Source of the DNA: Campylobacterales bacterium
GTDB lineage: Bacteria > Campylobacterota > Campylobacteria > Campylobacterales > SZUA-545
Reading direction: 5' to 3'
Assembly (NCBI GenBank): GCA_025800305.1
Contig: JAOXRY010000063.1
Location: 1-7,312, forward strand
Length of the DNA stretch: 7,312 nucleotides
A program made the translations under genes and the position numbers. Positions 1 to 6,090 of the stretch are shown piece by piece. How positions within the stretch are numbered: position 1 is the first letter of the stretch; each line of letters opens with the position of its first letter. The notes beneath the pieces were generated by a model, which was given only the letters and a program-made list of their open reading frames with translations, ran no database searches and was not told where the DNA came from.

Positions 1-2
1 AC

Positions 3-164
3 TATTGGATTTATGATTCAACGAACCAGAATATTAAACAAGTAAGTATCGGTGGTATTACAGCAGGAGGGTTATTAGATATGAATGGTGTAAGAATGGG
101 ATCTAGTACAAAATTAGCTACAAGCCCTACAATAGCAGAAATCACTCAATCAATTTGTCCTTAG
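3..164 (+). CDS. 3' end of an unidentified gene, possibly pseudopilin-like
   Basis: An open frame runs in from the left edge and ends at a TAG at 162-164, giving 53 C-terminal residues that begin YWIYDSTNQN and end in ITQSICP. The composition is that of a real folded protein: glycine-rich turns (IGGITAGGLLDMNG), few lysines and a cysteine two residues from the end. Small, Gly/Ser/Thr-rich C-terminal beta regions with a near-terminal cysteine occur in type IV pilin-like and type II secretion pseudopilin proteins, so that is one possible identity. No diagnostic motif is present because the N-terminus is outside the window, so the identity is a guess. Reading phase and amino-acid content support coding. 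The next gene starts 34 nt downstream. Confidence 0.6.
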   Translation, partial: YWIYDSTNQNIKQVSIGGITAGGLLDMNGVRMGSSTKLATSPTIAEITQSICP

Positions 165-183
165 TTTTACTATCTTAAATCTG

Positions 184-218
184 GTATCATTTTTTTCAAT
201 GGATGTAAAAAATGATAC
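184..218. repeat. 12-bp perfect inverted repeat with the next gene's start codon in its loop
   Basis: GTATCATTTTTT at 184-195 is the exact reverse complement of AAAAAATGATAC at 207-218, leaving an 11-nt loop (196-206) that contains the ATG at 199-201. A G-T wobble between 183 and 219 could add a pair. The stem is AT-rich, and the right arm is not followed by a T-run, so it does not look like a standard intrinsic terminator on the plus strand. It could be a translational control hairpin, a protein-binding dyad, or a weak terminator for the gene ending at 164. The repeat is seen directly; its function is inferred. Confidence 0.6.
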
Positions 219-1161
219 TCAGGACATATATATACATATCTCTCAGAAGTTAAAACTGGGAGAACTTATCTCTTCTCAACCTGTCCAAACTCTTTGGGGT
301 GGTTATGGAGAGATAGTCCGTTTACATTTTTCACAAAAAACTATTATTGTTAAACATATCCAACATCCAAAAGGATGGGCTACAGATCTTTCCCATCAAC
401 GGAAATTGAGATCTTTTCAAGTTGAAGTAAATTGGTATGAGAATTTTTCAAAAATAAGAGATGACAATTGTCCAATGGCTTTAGGTCTTAGATCTTTTTA
501 TGATGAAGAACAGTGTTTTATTATTATGGAAGATCTTGGTCAGTTAGGCTTTACTAAGGTTGTGAAAGAAGCAGATGAGGGTCATTTAAAGGCTTCTATT
601 TCTTGGCTTGGTAATTTTCATGGGAAGTATATGGGGGTTAGAAGTGATAAGATCTGGAAGATTGGAACTTATTGGCATTTAGAAACAAGACCAGATGAGT
701 TTGAGGCAATGGAAGATCTTAGGTTAAAGAGTTTTGGAAAAAAAATAGATGAAGTTTTAAATAGTTGTCAATATCAAACCATTGTCCATGGCGATGGAAA
801 ACTTGCTAATTTTTGTTTCAATGAAGAGGGGACAAAAGCTTCTGCTGTTGATTTTCAATATGTTGGTCATGGATGTGGTATGAAAGATCTCATGCTTTTT
901 ATCAGCAGTAGTGTCAAGCCTAATCAGTGTAAAGAGAAAGAGAGACGGTTAGTTGATTTTTATTTTGATTGTCTTGAAAAGGCTTTAAAATATTATCATC
1001 CTCAATTAAATTTTCAAGAGATAGAGAAAGAGTGGAGATCTCTTTATTATGTTGCTTGGGCTGATTTTCTTAGGTTTTTAAAAGGGTGGAGTCCTGACCA
1101 TTGGAAGATAAATGATTATAGTGAAAGTTGTTGTGAAAAAGGATTGGAAAACTTGTTCTAA
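199..1161 (+). CDS. Choline-kinase/EcKinase-like small-molecule phosphotransferase
   Basis: This 320-residue protein has the eukaryotic-kinase-like fold of the aminoglycoside phosphotransferase/choline kinase/ecdysteroid-kinase-like superfamily. In order it shows a glycine-rich N-lobe (WGGYGE, residues 33-38), a probable ATP-binding lysine in IIVKHI (K52), a helix-C glutamate near E76, a hinge IIMEDLG (108-114), the catalytic loop VHGDGKLANF (196-205, with D199 and N204), and the metal-binding DFQ (218-220) in place of DFG. The GTYWHLETRPDE segment (156-167) may help shape the acceptor site. Family members phosphorylate hydroxyls of small molecules in the cytosol; the substrate here cannot be read from sequence. 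No signal peptide or membrane segment is visible. The ATG at 199 is the only in-frame ATG before the conserved domain, yet it has no clear Shine-Dalgarno and sits in a hairpin loop. The gene lies 49 nt upstream of the peroxidase gene, so co-transcription is possible. Confidence 0.85.
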   Translation: MDVKNDTQDIYIHISQKLKLGELISSQPVQTLWGGYGEIVRLHFSQKTIIVKHIQHPKGWATDLSHQRKLRSFQVEVNWYENFSKIRDDNCPMALGLRSFYDEEQCFIIMEDLGQLGFTKVVKEADEGHLKASISWLGNFHGKYMGVRSDKIWKIGTYWHLETRPDEFEAMEDLRLKSFGKKIDEVLNSCQYQTIVHGDGKLANFCFNEEGTKASAVDFQYVGHGCGMKDLMLFISSSVKPNQCKEKERRLVDFYFDCLEKALKYYHPQLNFQEIEKEWRSLYYVAWADFLRFLKGWSPDHWKINDYSESCCEKGLENLF

Positions 1162-1172
1162 GATAAGTTTTC
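1147..1172. repeat. Small inverted repeat over the phosphotransferase stop codon
   Basis: GAAAACTT at 1147-1154 pairs perfectly with AAGTTTTC at 1165-1172. With two G-U wobbles the stem could extend inwards to a CTAA loop at 1158-1161 that contains most of the stop codon. The stem is AT-rich and lacks a following T-run, so it is at best a weak terminator or an RNA-processing or stability element. It may be coincidental. Confidence 0.3.
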
Positions 1173-1210
1173 TGGTGATAAACAAAGTTTAAAAAGAGTA
1201 TATTATTTAT

Positions 1211-2158
1211 ATGGATTTAAATTTAAACCAAGAAAAACACTTTGCTTTAAGAAACTCATTATTATTTATAATTGTATCAACATTGGCAGTGGGAAAAGAG
1301 TTGATAACTCCAATTCCTCTTCAGCCTGTTTATAATCTTGAAAAAGCCAAGTTAGGTAAGAAACTTTTTTTTGAGACTAGACTTTCAAAAGACAATACTA
1401 TCTCTTGTGGAACTTGTCACAATCTATATGATGGTGGTGATGATAACTTGAAATTTTCTTTTGGTATTAATGGACAAAAAGGAAGTCTTAACTCTCCTAC
1501 TGTTTTAAATTCTGTGTATAATTTTAGACAATTTTGGAATGGAAGAGCAAGAACTTTACAAGAACAGGCAAAAGAGCCTATTGAAAATCCTGTAGAAATG
1601 GGATACGATTTAACAGAGGTTGTGAAAGTTTTAAAAAAAGATTCTAACTATGAAAAATACTTTTCTAAAGCTTATAGCAATGGAGTTACAGAGGATAATA
1701 TTGTAGATGCAATAGCAGAGTTTGAAAAGACATTAATCACTCCTAATAGTCCTTTTGATAAGTATTTAAGAGGAGAGAAAAAAGCTATAACAGAAGATGA
1801 AAAACAAGGATATCTTCTTTTTAATACTAAGGGGTGTATCTCTTGTCATAATGGAGTGAATGTTGGTGGAACACTGTATTCTAAGCTAGGGATGATTAAT
1901 AATACAGATTCAAGATATAAAGGGCTTTTTGAATTAACTAATGATAAAGAGGATGAATATTTTTTTAAAGTACCAACTTTACGAAATATAGAAAAAACTG
2001 CTCCATATTTTCACGATGGAAGGGCAGAGACTTTAGAGGAGGCTGTAAATATTATGGCTGACAAACAGCTAGGAATCCATCTTTCAAAAAAAGAAGTAAA
2101 GCAGATTATTGAATTTTTACATACATTATCAGGGGAACTAACAATCATCGATGAGTAG
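1211..2158 (+). CDS. Di-heme cytochrome c peroxidase (CcpA/MauG family)
   Basis: This 315-residue protein is predicted to reduce hydrogen peroxide to water in the periplasm with electrons from a small cytochrome or quinol pathway. It has two c-type heme sites, CGTCH (66-70) and CISCH (209-213). Between them is FWNGRARTLQEQA (108-120), which holds the tryptophan thought to bridge the hemes (W109) and the family's active-site glutamate (E118), followed by the PIENPVEM stretch (123-130). After heme 2 come VPTLRN (254-259) and APYFHDGRAETLEEAV, with M282 in the position of the high-potential heme's distal methionine. The length is normal for the family. Residues 15-28 are hydrophobic after a short basic stretch, which suits a Sec signal or an uncleaved anchor. 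The ATG at 1211 is the only reasonable start because an in-frame TAA lies at 1190; its Shine-Dalgarno is poor. The 3' end overlaps the histidine kinase gene. Confidence 0.93.
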   Translation: MDLNLNQEKHFALRNSLLFIIVSTLAVGKELITPIPLQPVYNLEKAKLGKKLFFETRLSKDNTISCGTCHNLYDGGDDNLKFSFGINGQKGSLNSPTVLNSVYNFRQFWNGRARTLQEQAKEPIENPVEMGYDLTEVVKVLKKDSNYEKYFSKAYSNGVTEDNIVDAIAEFEKTLITPNSPFDKYLRGEKKAITEDEKQGYLLFNTKGCISCHNGVNVGGTLYSKLGMINNTDSRYKGLFELTNDKEDEYFFKVPTLRNIEKTAPYFHDGRAETLEEAVNIMADKQLGIHLSKKEVKQIIEFLHTLSGELTIIDE

Positions 2159-4145
2159 ACTAAAAAACACAAGACTTTATACCTATACGATTATCTTTTT
2201 AGGGATCTCTTTTATAGGGCTTTCTTACTTTTTAACCTATACCAATCAAGAAGAACAGAGGTTTTTAAAACATAGTGAAAAGATCCAAAGTCTAGGAACT
2301 TTAAACAGTAAAATTGATGGCTTTCTATTACGAAGATTTGAATATTTTCTTTTTGAAGAGATTAATCAAGATATGAACTCTTTTTTAGAAAAAAGTAAAG
2401 ATCTAATAAAAGATGGCAAAAACAATAATATGCCATCTAACTACATTAAAAGCCTTGAACAGATCAAAGAAAAATTCTTGAAAAAAGAGCTTTTAGTTGA
2501 GAGAATCAAAAGTAAAAAAGCTTTTGAATCAGAACTATTTTCTTTCATATTTGATACAAAAAATAGCCAGTTTCAAAGATTAAGTAAAAAAGAACAAGAG
2601 GATATTAATCTTATACGTGTTCAGTTAATCCAGTATGGACTTTATAATCTTGAACAGATGAACTCTTATATTGAAAAGATTGAAAAAAAAGTAAAAAAAT
2701 CTAAATATTCTGACTATTTTTTTAAAAGAGCAAAACTGTTTGGAATTATTCTTCTAAAAGAGAAAAAAGCGATAGATAAGGTTGGAAAAATTCAACTTGA
2801 CTCTTTTATTGATAGGTCAATAGTAATTCTCCATAAGAACATAGAAAATGGTAGAAATACAAATCTAATAATAAAGGCTATTTTATTTTTTATTATCTTT
2901 TTATTGATTGTTTTTATAGTACAACTCTATGGAAGTTTAAAAAGAAATAAAGATGAACTTTTTGCCTTTCAACAAGCAGTAAATGATAGTTATAACTCTG
3001 TAATTATTACTGATGTTGATAGAAATATTGTTTTTGTAAATAATCAGTTTGAAAAAAATTCTGGATACTCTTTAAAAGAAGTCTTTGGAAGAAATCCAAG
3101 GTTTTTAAGTTCTGAAACTCAAGATGAGTCTTTTTATAAAGAGATGAACACTGTTATTAGTAGTGGAAAAACTTGGTATGGTCAGTTTATCAATAGAGAT
3201 AAAAACGGAGAACTTTTCTATGAAAATACTACTATTAGCCCAATTATAGTTGATGATGAAATCACAGGATATCTTGCTATAAAACTTGATGTGACAAAAG
3301 ATGTGACATATGAAGAAGAGTTATTAAAAGTAAATAATAGTCTGGAAGAAAAAGTAGAAGAAAAAACAGAAAAACTCAATGCTTTAAATAAAGATCTTGA
3401 AAAAAGAATTGAAGAAGAGGTGAAAAGAAATAGAGAAAATGAGATACACATTTTAGAACAGTCTAAAATGGCTTCAATTGGGGAGGTGATGACAAATATT
3501 GCCCACCATTGGAGACAGCCTCTTAATGTGTTAGTTTTACAAAAAGATCTACTGGTTGATTATTATCAATGCAATGAACTGACAGATGTTTTTATTGAGA
3601 GTTATTCCAATGTAATTGATGAAAAGATTGGTTATTTAAGTGAAACAATTGATATGTTTAGCGAGTTTACTACAAGTAAAAAAATAAAGAGAAAAACCAA
3701 TCTATCTAAAGTTGTTGAGACAACACTTCATGTTGTTTCTTCAACGATGGAAAGTGAAGAGATTGATATCATTGATAATACTTCCCATGAGTTAATAGAA
3801 GTGGACTTGATAGAAGGTGAACTTCCTCAAGTTTTAATTAATATTCTTAACAATTCAAAAGAGATCTTATTGGAGAGAAAAATTCCAGCTCCTTGGATAA
3901 AGATAGATATTGAGAAAAAAGAGGATTTGGTAATATTAACTATTGAAGATAATGGACAAGGTATTGAACAGAAAGTTTTTTCAAAGATCTTTGAACCTTA
4001 TATAACTACCAAGTTCAAATCTCAAGGAACAGGACTAGGACTTCATCTAAGTTATAACATTGTTGTAAAGAATCTTGGAGGAAAGCTATATGGAAAAAAT
4101 ACAAAAGAGGGAGCGAAATTTTTTATTGAACTTCCTTTAAATTAA
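2151..4145 (+). CDS. Membrane PAS-domain sensor histidine kinase
   Basis: This 664-residue protein has transmembrane helices at about 12-30 and 239-260 enclosing a roughly 208-residue, Lys/Glu-rich, probably all-helical periplasmic sensor region. A cytoplasmic PAS domain follows at about 270-385 (GRNPRFL at 313-319), then a charged coiled coil (about 388-436). The dimerisation/H-box is IAHHWRQPLN (450-459), with H452 the probable phosphoacceptor by analogy with AHQWRQPL kinases. The catalytic domain has N-box ILNNSKE (565-571, N568), G1 DNGQG (600-604), F-box FEP (614-616) and G2 GTGLGL (626-631). All motifs needed for autophosphorylation are present. Its ATG overlaps the last 8 nt of the peroxidase gene; AGGGGA at 2131-2136 lies too far upstream to be an ideal ribosome site, so translational coupling is likely. 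No response regulator is in the window. The signal sensed is unknown. The helical sensor might belong to the DAHL or a similar class, but I cannot confirm that. Confidence 0.93.
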   Translation: MSRLKNTRLYTYTIIFLGISFIGLSYFLTYTNQEEQRFLKHSEKIQSLGTLNSKIDGFLLRRFEYFLFEEINQDMNSFLEKSKDLIKDGKNNNMPSNYIKSLEQIKEKFLKKELLVERIKSKKAFESELFSFIFDTKNSQFQRLSKKEQEDINLIRVQLIQYGLYNLEQMNSYIEKIEKKVKKSKYSDYFFKRAKLFGIILLKEKKAIDKVGKIQLDSFIDRSIVILHKNIENGRNTNLIIKAILFFIIFLLIVFIVQLYGSLKRNKDELFAFQQAVNDSYNSVIITDVDRNIVFVNNQFEKNSGYSLKEVFGRNPRFLSSETQDESFYKEMNTVISSGKTWYGQFINRDKNGELFYENTTISPIIVDDEITGYLAIKLDVTKDVTYEEELLKVNNSLEEKVEEKTEKLNALNKDLEKRIEEEVKRNRENEIHILEQSKMASIGEVMTNIAHHWRQPLNVLVLQKDLLVDYYQCNELTDVFIESYSNVIDEKIGYLSETIDMFSEFTTSKKIKRKTNLSKVVETTLHVVSSTMESEEIDIIDNTSHELIEVDLIEGELPQVLINILNNSKEILLERKIPAPWIKIDIEKKEDLVILTIEDNGQGIEQKVFSKIFEPYITTKFKSQGTGLGLHLSYNIVVKNLGGKLYGKNTKEGAKFFIELPLN

Positions 4146-4149
4146 TTTA

Positions 4150-4425
4150 TCAGTTGGTTCTCTTTTTCTCTGCTCTTTTTCTTATAGCTTCGCGGATCAT
4201 TTTCATGTTTTTTTGTGCATTTTTAGCAGCTTCTTCTGTCTCTTTTAATCTTTTGATTCTATCTTGGATAGCACTATTATCTCGAAAGTCTTTTCTTTTG
4301 TGAAAATCAACGTTAAGAAGCTTTGTAATAAGGTAAACAACAATTCCAACAATAGCTAGTTCAGCTAGAATAGGGGTGTTTGTTAATATTTCTATTATTA
4401 TTTCTGTAGAACCAAAGTCATCCAT
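4150..4425 (-). CDS. Small single-pass membrane protein, unknown function
   Basis: This 91-residue protein has a short acidic N-terminus, one hydrophobic segment at about 18-38 (LAIVGIVVYLITKLL), and a highly charged Lys/Arg/Glu tail (about 39-91) predicted to be a long helix or coiled coil. By the positive-inside rule the tail should be cytoplasmic and the N-terminus periplasmic. I do not recognise the family. Evidence that it is real: a good ribosome site 7 nt before the ATG, a TATAAT about 40 nt upstream, a typical amino-acid composition for a small membrane protein, and a slot between two neighbours that the other strand leaves empty. It is divergent from the YrdC-folC operon and convergent with the kinase gene, with stop codons 4 nt apart, so its terminator (if any) must lie within the kinase gene. 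Confidence 0.8.
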   Translation of the reverse strand: MDDFGSTEIIIEILTNTPILAELAIVGIVVYLITKLLNVDFHKRKDFRDNSAIQDRIKRLKETEEAAKNAQKNMKMIREAIRKRAEKKRTN

Positions 4426-4432
4426 GTAAAGA

Positions 4433-4436
4433 CCTC
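4433..4436 (-). promoter_or_regulatory. Ribosome binding site of the small membrane protein
   Basis: On the minus strand the sequence reads GTGAGGTC just before the gene. The GAGG core is 7 nt from the ATG at 4425, a near-ideal Shine-Dalgarno arrangement that fixes the start. Confidence 0.7.
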
Positions 4437-4455
4437 ACTTTGCTTTTAATAATAT

Positions 4456-4482
4456 TTTACACAATAGATTATATTTTGTAAA
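4456..4482. repeat. Imperfect dyad in the divergent intergenic region
   Basis: TTTACACAA at 4456-4464 and TTTTGTAAA at 4474-4482 are reverse complements apart from one mismatch, centred at about 4469. The dyad covers the minus-strand -10 candidate and reaches the plus-strand -35 candidate, so it is placed like an operator. It is short and AT-rich, and chance is a serious alternative. Confidence 0.25.
4468..4473 (-). promoter_or_regulatory. Candidate -10 box for the small membrane protein
   Basis: The minus strand reads TATAAT exactly here. Transcription would start near 4460, giving a leader of about 35 nt. A TTGACC (4485-4490, minus strand) is present but only 11 nt upstream, too close for a normal -35. 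Campylobacterota sigma-70 promoters are known to depend little on a -35 box. Confidence 0.45.
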
Positions 4483-4503
4483 GTGGTCAAATTACTATAT
4501 ACT
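4476..4503 (+). promoter_or_regulatory. Candidate promoter of the YrdC-folC-M23-bactofilin operon
   Basis: TTGTAA (4476-4481) and TATACT (4498-4503) are separated by 16 nt and match the sigma-70 consensus at 4 of 6 and 5 of 6 positions. The predicted start near 4510 leaves a short leader before the ribosome site at 4522. The four genes downstream all overlap, so this would be their common promoter within the window. Confidence 0.45.
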
Positions 4504-4521
4504 TCTTTTTCAAAATTAAAA

Positions 4522-4527
4522 AGGGGA
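4522..4527 (+). promoter_or_regulatory. Strong ribosome binding site that selects a TTG start
   Basis: AGGGGA with its last G 5 nt before the TTG at 4532 is a strong Shine-Dalgarno. There is no in-frame ATG before the conserved QTDTTVGLV motif, so this site decides the unusual TTG start of the YrdC-family gene. Confidence 0.75.
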
Positions 4528-4531
4528 AGTC

Positions 4532-4972
4532 TTGAAAAAAGATTTGGTTTATCTTATACAAACAGATACAACTGTAGGATTGGTTTGCAAAGATTTTAAA
4601 AAGCTAAATAAAATAAAAAAAAGACCCTTAGAAACAAAGACTTTAATGACAGTTGGATCTTTTAAAGATCTAAAAAAAGAGACAAGAGTTCCCAAAGAGT
4701 TTAAAAAACAAGTACGTAGATCTAAAAAAACAACTTATATCTATCCAAATAATGCCTATCGTGTGGTATCTAAAGATTCGTCTTATAGAGATCTTTTAAA
4801 ACAAGAAGGAGGGCTCTATTCAACAAGTGCCAATGAAACAGGGCAAGGCTTTGATAAAAAGTGGGCAGAAGAGATGGCTGATGTTATTATAGAAGATAAA
4901 AAAGGATTAGTAGAAAATAGTGGCTCGAAAATCTACCGACTTAGAAAGAATAAAATTAAAAAAATTCGATGA
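4532..4972 (+). CDS. Short YrdC/Sua5-family protein (probable threonylcarbamoyl-AMP synthase type)
   Basis: The family's best-known members (TsaC/Sua5) make threonylcarbamoyl-adenylate from threonine, bicarbonate and ATP for t6A modification of tRNAs. Seen here are the N-terminal QTDTTVGLVC (10-19), matching the family's P-T-[DE]-T-x-Y-G-L motif, the basic KIKKRPLETK (27-36), matching the K-x-R-P-x-x-K-P-L nucleotide-binding region, and YSTSANETGQ (96-105), matching the S-T-S-A-N-x-S-G signature. At 146 residues it is shorter than typical TsaC (about 180-200) and far shorter than Sua5, with little between residues 70 and 95. It ends in a very basic tail. The TTG start is supported by a strong ribosome site. 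Its stop overlaps the folC start (ATGA). Whether it is the cell's only t6A synthase or a paralogue such as YciO cannot be judged from this window. Confidence 0.82.
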   Translation: MKKDLVYLIQTDTTVGLVCKDFKKLNKIKKRPLETKTLMTVGSFKDLKKETRVPKEFKKQVRRSKKTTYIYPNNAYRVVSKDSSYRDLLKQEGGLYSTSANETGQGFDKKWAEEMADVIIEDKKGLVENSGSKIYRLRKNKIKKIR

Positions 4973-6090
4973 GTGATTTTCAAGACTTTTTACAAGCTAA
5001 AGGTGCTGAATATGCTCCTTTTGACCCAGACAGATTTCCAAAAATATACAGCAAGATAAAAGATAAGATCCAAAAACCTTTTACAATCCAGCTTCGTGGA
5101 ACCAATGGAAAAGGAACAACAGGAAGATTTATCGCCAGTTATTTAGAGTCTAAAAATAAAACTGTTGTTCACTTTACCTCTCCTCATATTAAAGATATTA
5201 ATGAGAGATTTTGGAAAAATGGCAAGTTAATTTCCAATAAAGAACTAGATCTTATCCACCAAGAGATATTAAAGTTGCTAGATAGGAAAGATCTACAAGA
5301 GATGAGTTATTTTGAATACCTTAATGTTGTAGCTGTTTTATTTGCCAGTGGATGTGAGTATCTTGTTTTGGAAGCAGGTCTTGGAGGAGAGTTTGATTCA
5401 ACAACTTCTTGTGAGGCAGATCTTGTTGTTCTTACAAAAATTGGATTGGATCATCAAGAGTTTTTAGGAAGTTCTATAGCAGAAATAACCCAGACAAAAA
5501 GTAACAAAATTAGTAGTAAAACTATTGTTGGTAGGCAAAAAGAGAGTGTTTTAAAACTACTTAGAACCAAATTAAACGACGCTGTGTTTGTTGAAGATAA
5601 AAACTATAAAAAAGAGGATTTTTCAAAAGAAGATGAGGGAAGTTTTTTAAGTGAAAATCGTATGACAGCTTTTTTAGTTCTTAAAGAGCTGGGATTTGAA
5701 TTGTCTCCACAAGAAATTAAGAAGTCAGATCTAAAAGGGAGGCTTTCTAAGGTTGGGTCTAATGTTTATGTTGATGTTGGACACAATATTGATGGTGCTC
5801 AAGAAATTAATAACACTTTTGTGGGAAAAAAAGTTGTTTTAGTGTACAATTCATTTAAAGAAAAAGATTATTTTGAGGTACTAAAAACCTTAAAACCTAT
5901 TGTGACGAAGGTTCTTTATCTACCTGTTGATGATATTAGAATAGCTAATAAGCAAGAGATATATGATAGTTGTAAGAAACTAGATCTGTCTATTGAAACT
6001 TTTAAAAATATTGAAAAGAAGAATACTTATCTTGTTTTTGGTTCTTTTTCAACAGTGAAAACATTTTTAGATTATTGGGAGAAATTATAA
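4969..6090 (+). CDS. folC: Folylpolyglutamate synthase / dihydrofolate synthase
   Basis: FolC is a cytosolic Mur-ligase-family enzyme that uses ATP to add glutamate to dihydropteroate and/or to folates. In this 373-residue protein the P-loop is RGTNGKGTT (43-51), followed by FTSPHI (69-74), NERF (78-81), the magnesium-site glutamate in VLEAGLGG (133-140, E135), TKIGLDHQEFLG (156-167), a lysine (K177) at the place of the family's carbamylated lysine, and the C-domain motif VDVGHNIDGAQ (268-278), equivalent to the usual L-D-G-A-H-N-P. The length is somewhat below the common 400-430, fitting the compact epsilonproteobacterial form. It starts at an ATG overlapping the upstream stop by 4 nt and ends inside the start region of the M23 gene. 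Position next to M23 and bactofilin genes matches the Helicobacter order as I recall it. Confidence 0.95.
   Translation: MSDFQDFLQAKGAEYAPFDPDRFPKIYSKIKDKIQKPFTIQLRGTNGKGTTGRFIASYLESKNKTVVHFTSPHIKDINERFWKNGKLISNKELDLIHQEILKLLDRKDLQEMSYFEYLNVVAVLFASGCEYLVLEAGLGGEFDSTTSCEADLVVLTKIGLDHQEFLGSSIAEITQTKSNKISSKTIVGRQKESVLKLLRTKLNDAVFVEDKNYKKEDFSKEDEGSFLSENRMTAFLVLKELGFELSPQEIKKSDLKGRLSKVGSNVYVDVGHNIDGAQEINNTFVGKKVVLVYNSFKEKDYFEVLKTLKPIVTKVLYLPVDDIRIANKQEIYDSCKKLDLSIETFKNIEKKNTYLVFGSFSTVKTFLDYWEKL

Noticed and set aside
184..218. Inverted repeat read as a standard Rho-independent terminator of the first gene
   Set aside because: The T-run is inside the left arm and the right arm is followed by mixed sequence. 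The stem is also AT-rich, so it lacks the usual GC-rich hairpin plus T-tail.
1199..1204. TATATT as a -10 box for the peroxidase gene
   Set aside because: It ends 6 nt before the ATG, so the transcript would be almost leaderless, and there is no convincing -35 or other support.
2658..2700. Runs of 7-8 A (for example within 2684-2699, and near 727-735) as phase-variable slippage sites
   Set aside because: Runs of this length are common in DNA with about 30 % GC and lie in intact frames. There is no G/C tract or sign of frame switching.
3218..3451. Antisense open frame of 77 codons inside the kinase gene
   Set aside because: It is the complement of the PAS end and the charged coiled coil, which produces a Ser/Phe-rich low-complexity translation. 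There is no supporting ribosome site or domain.
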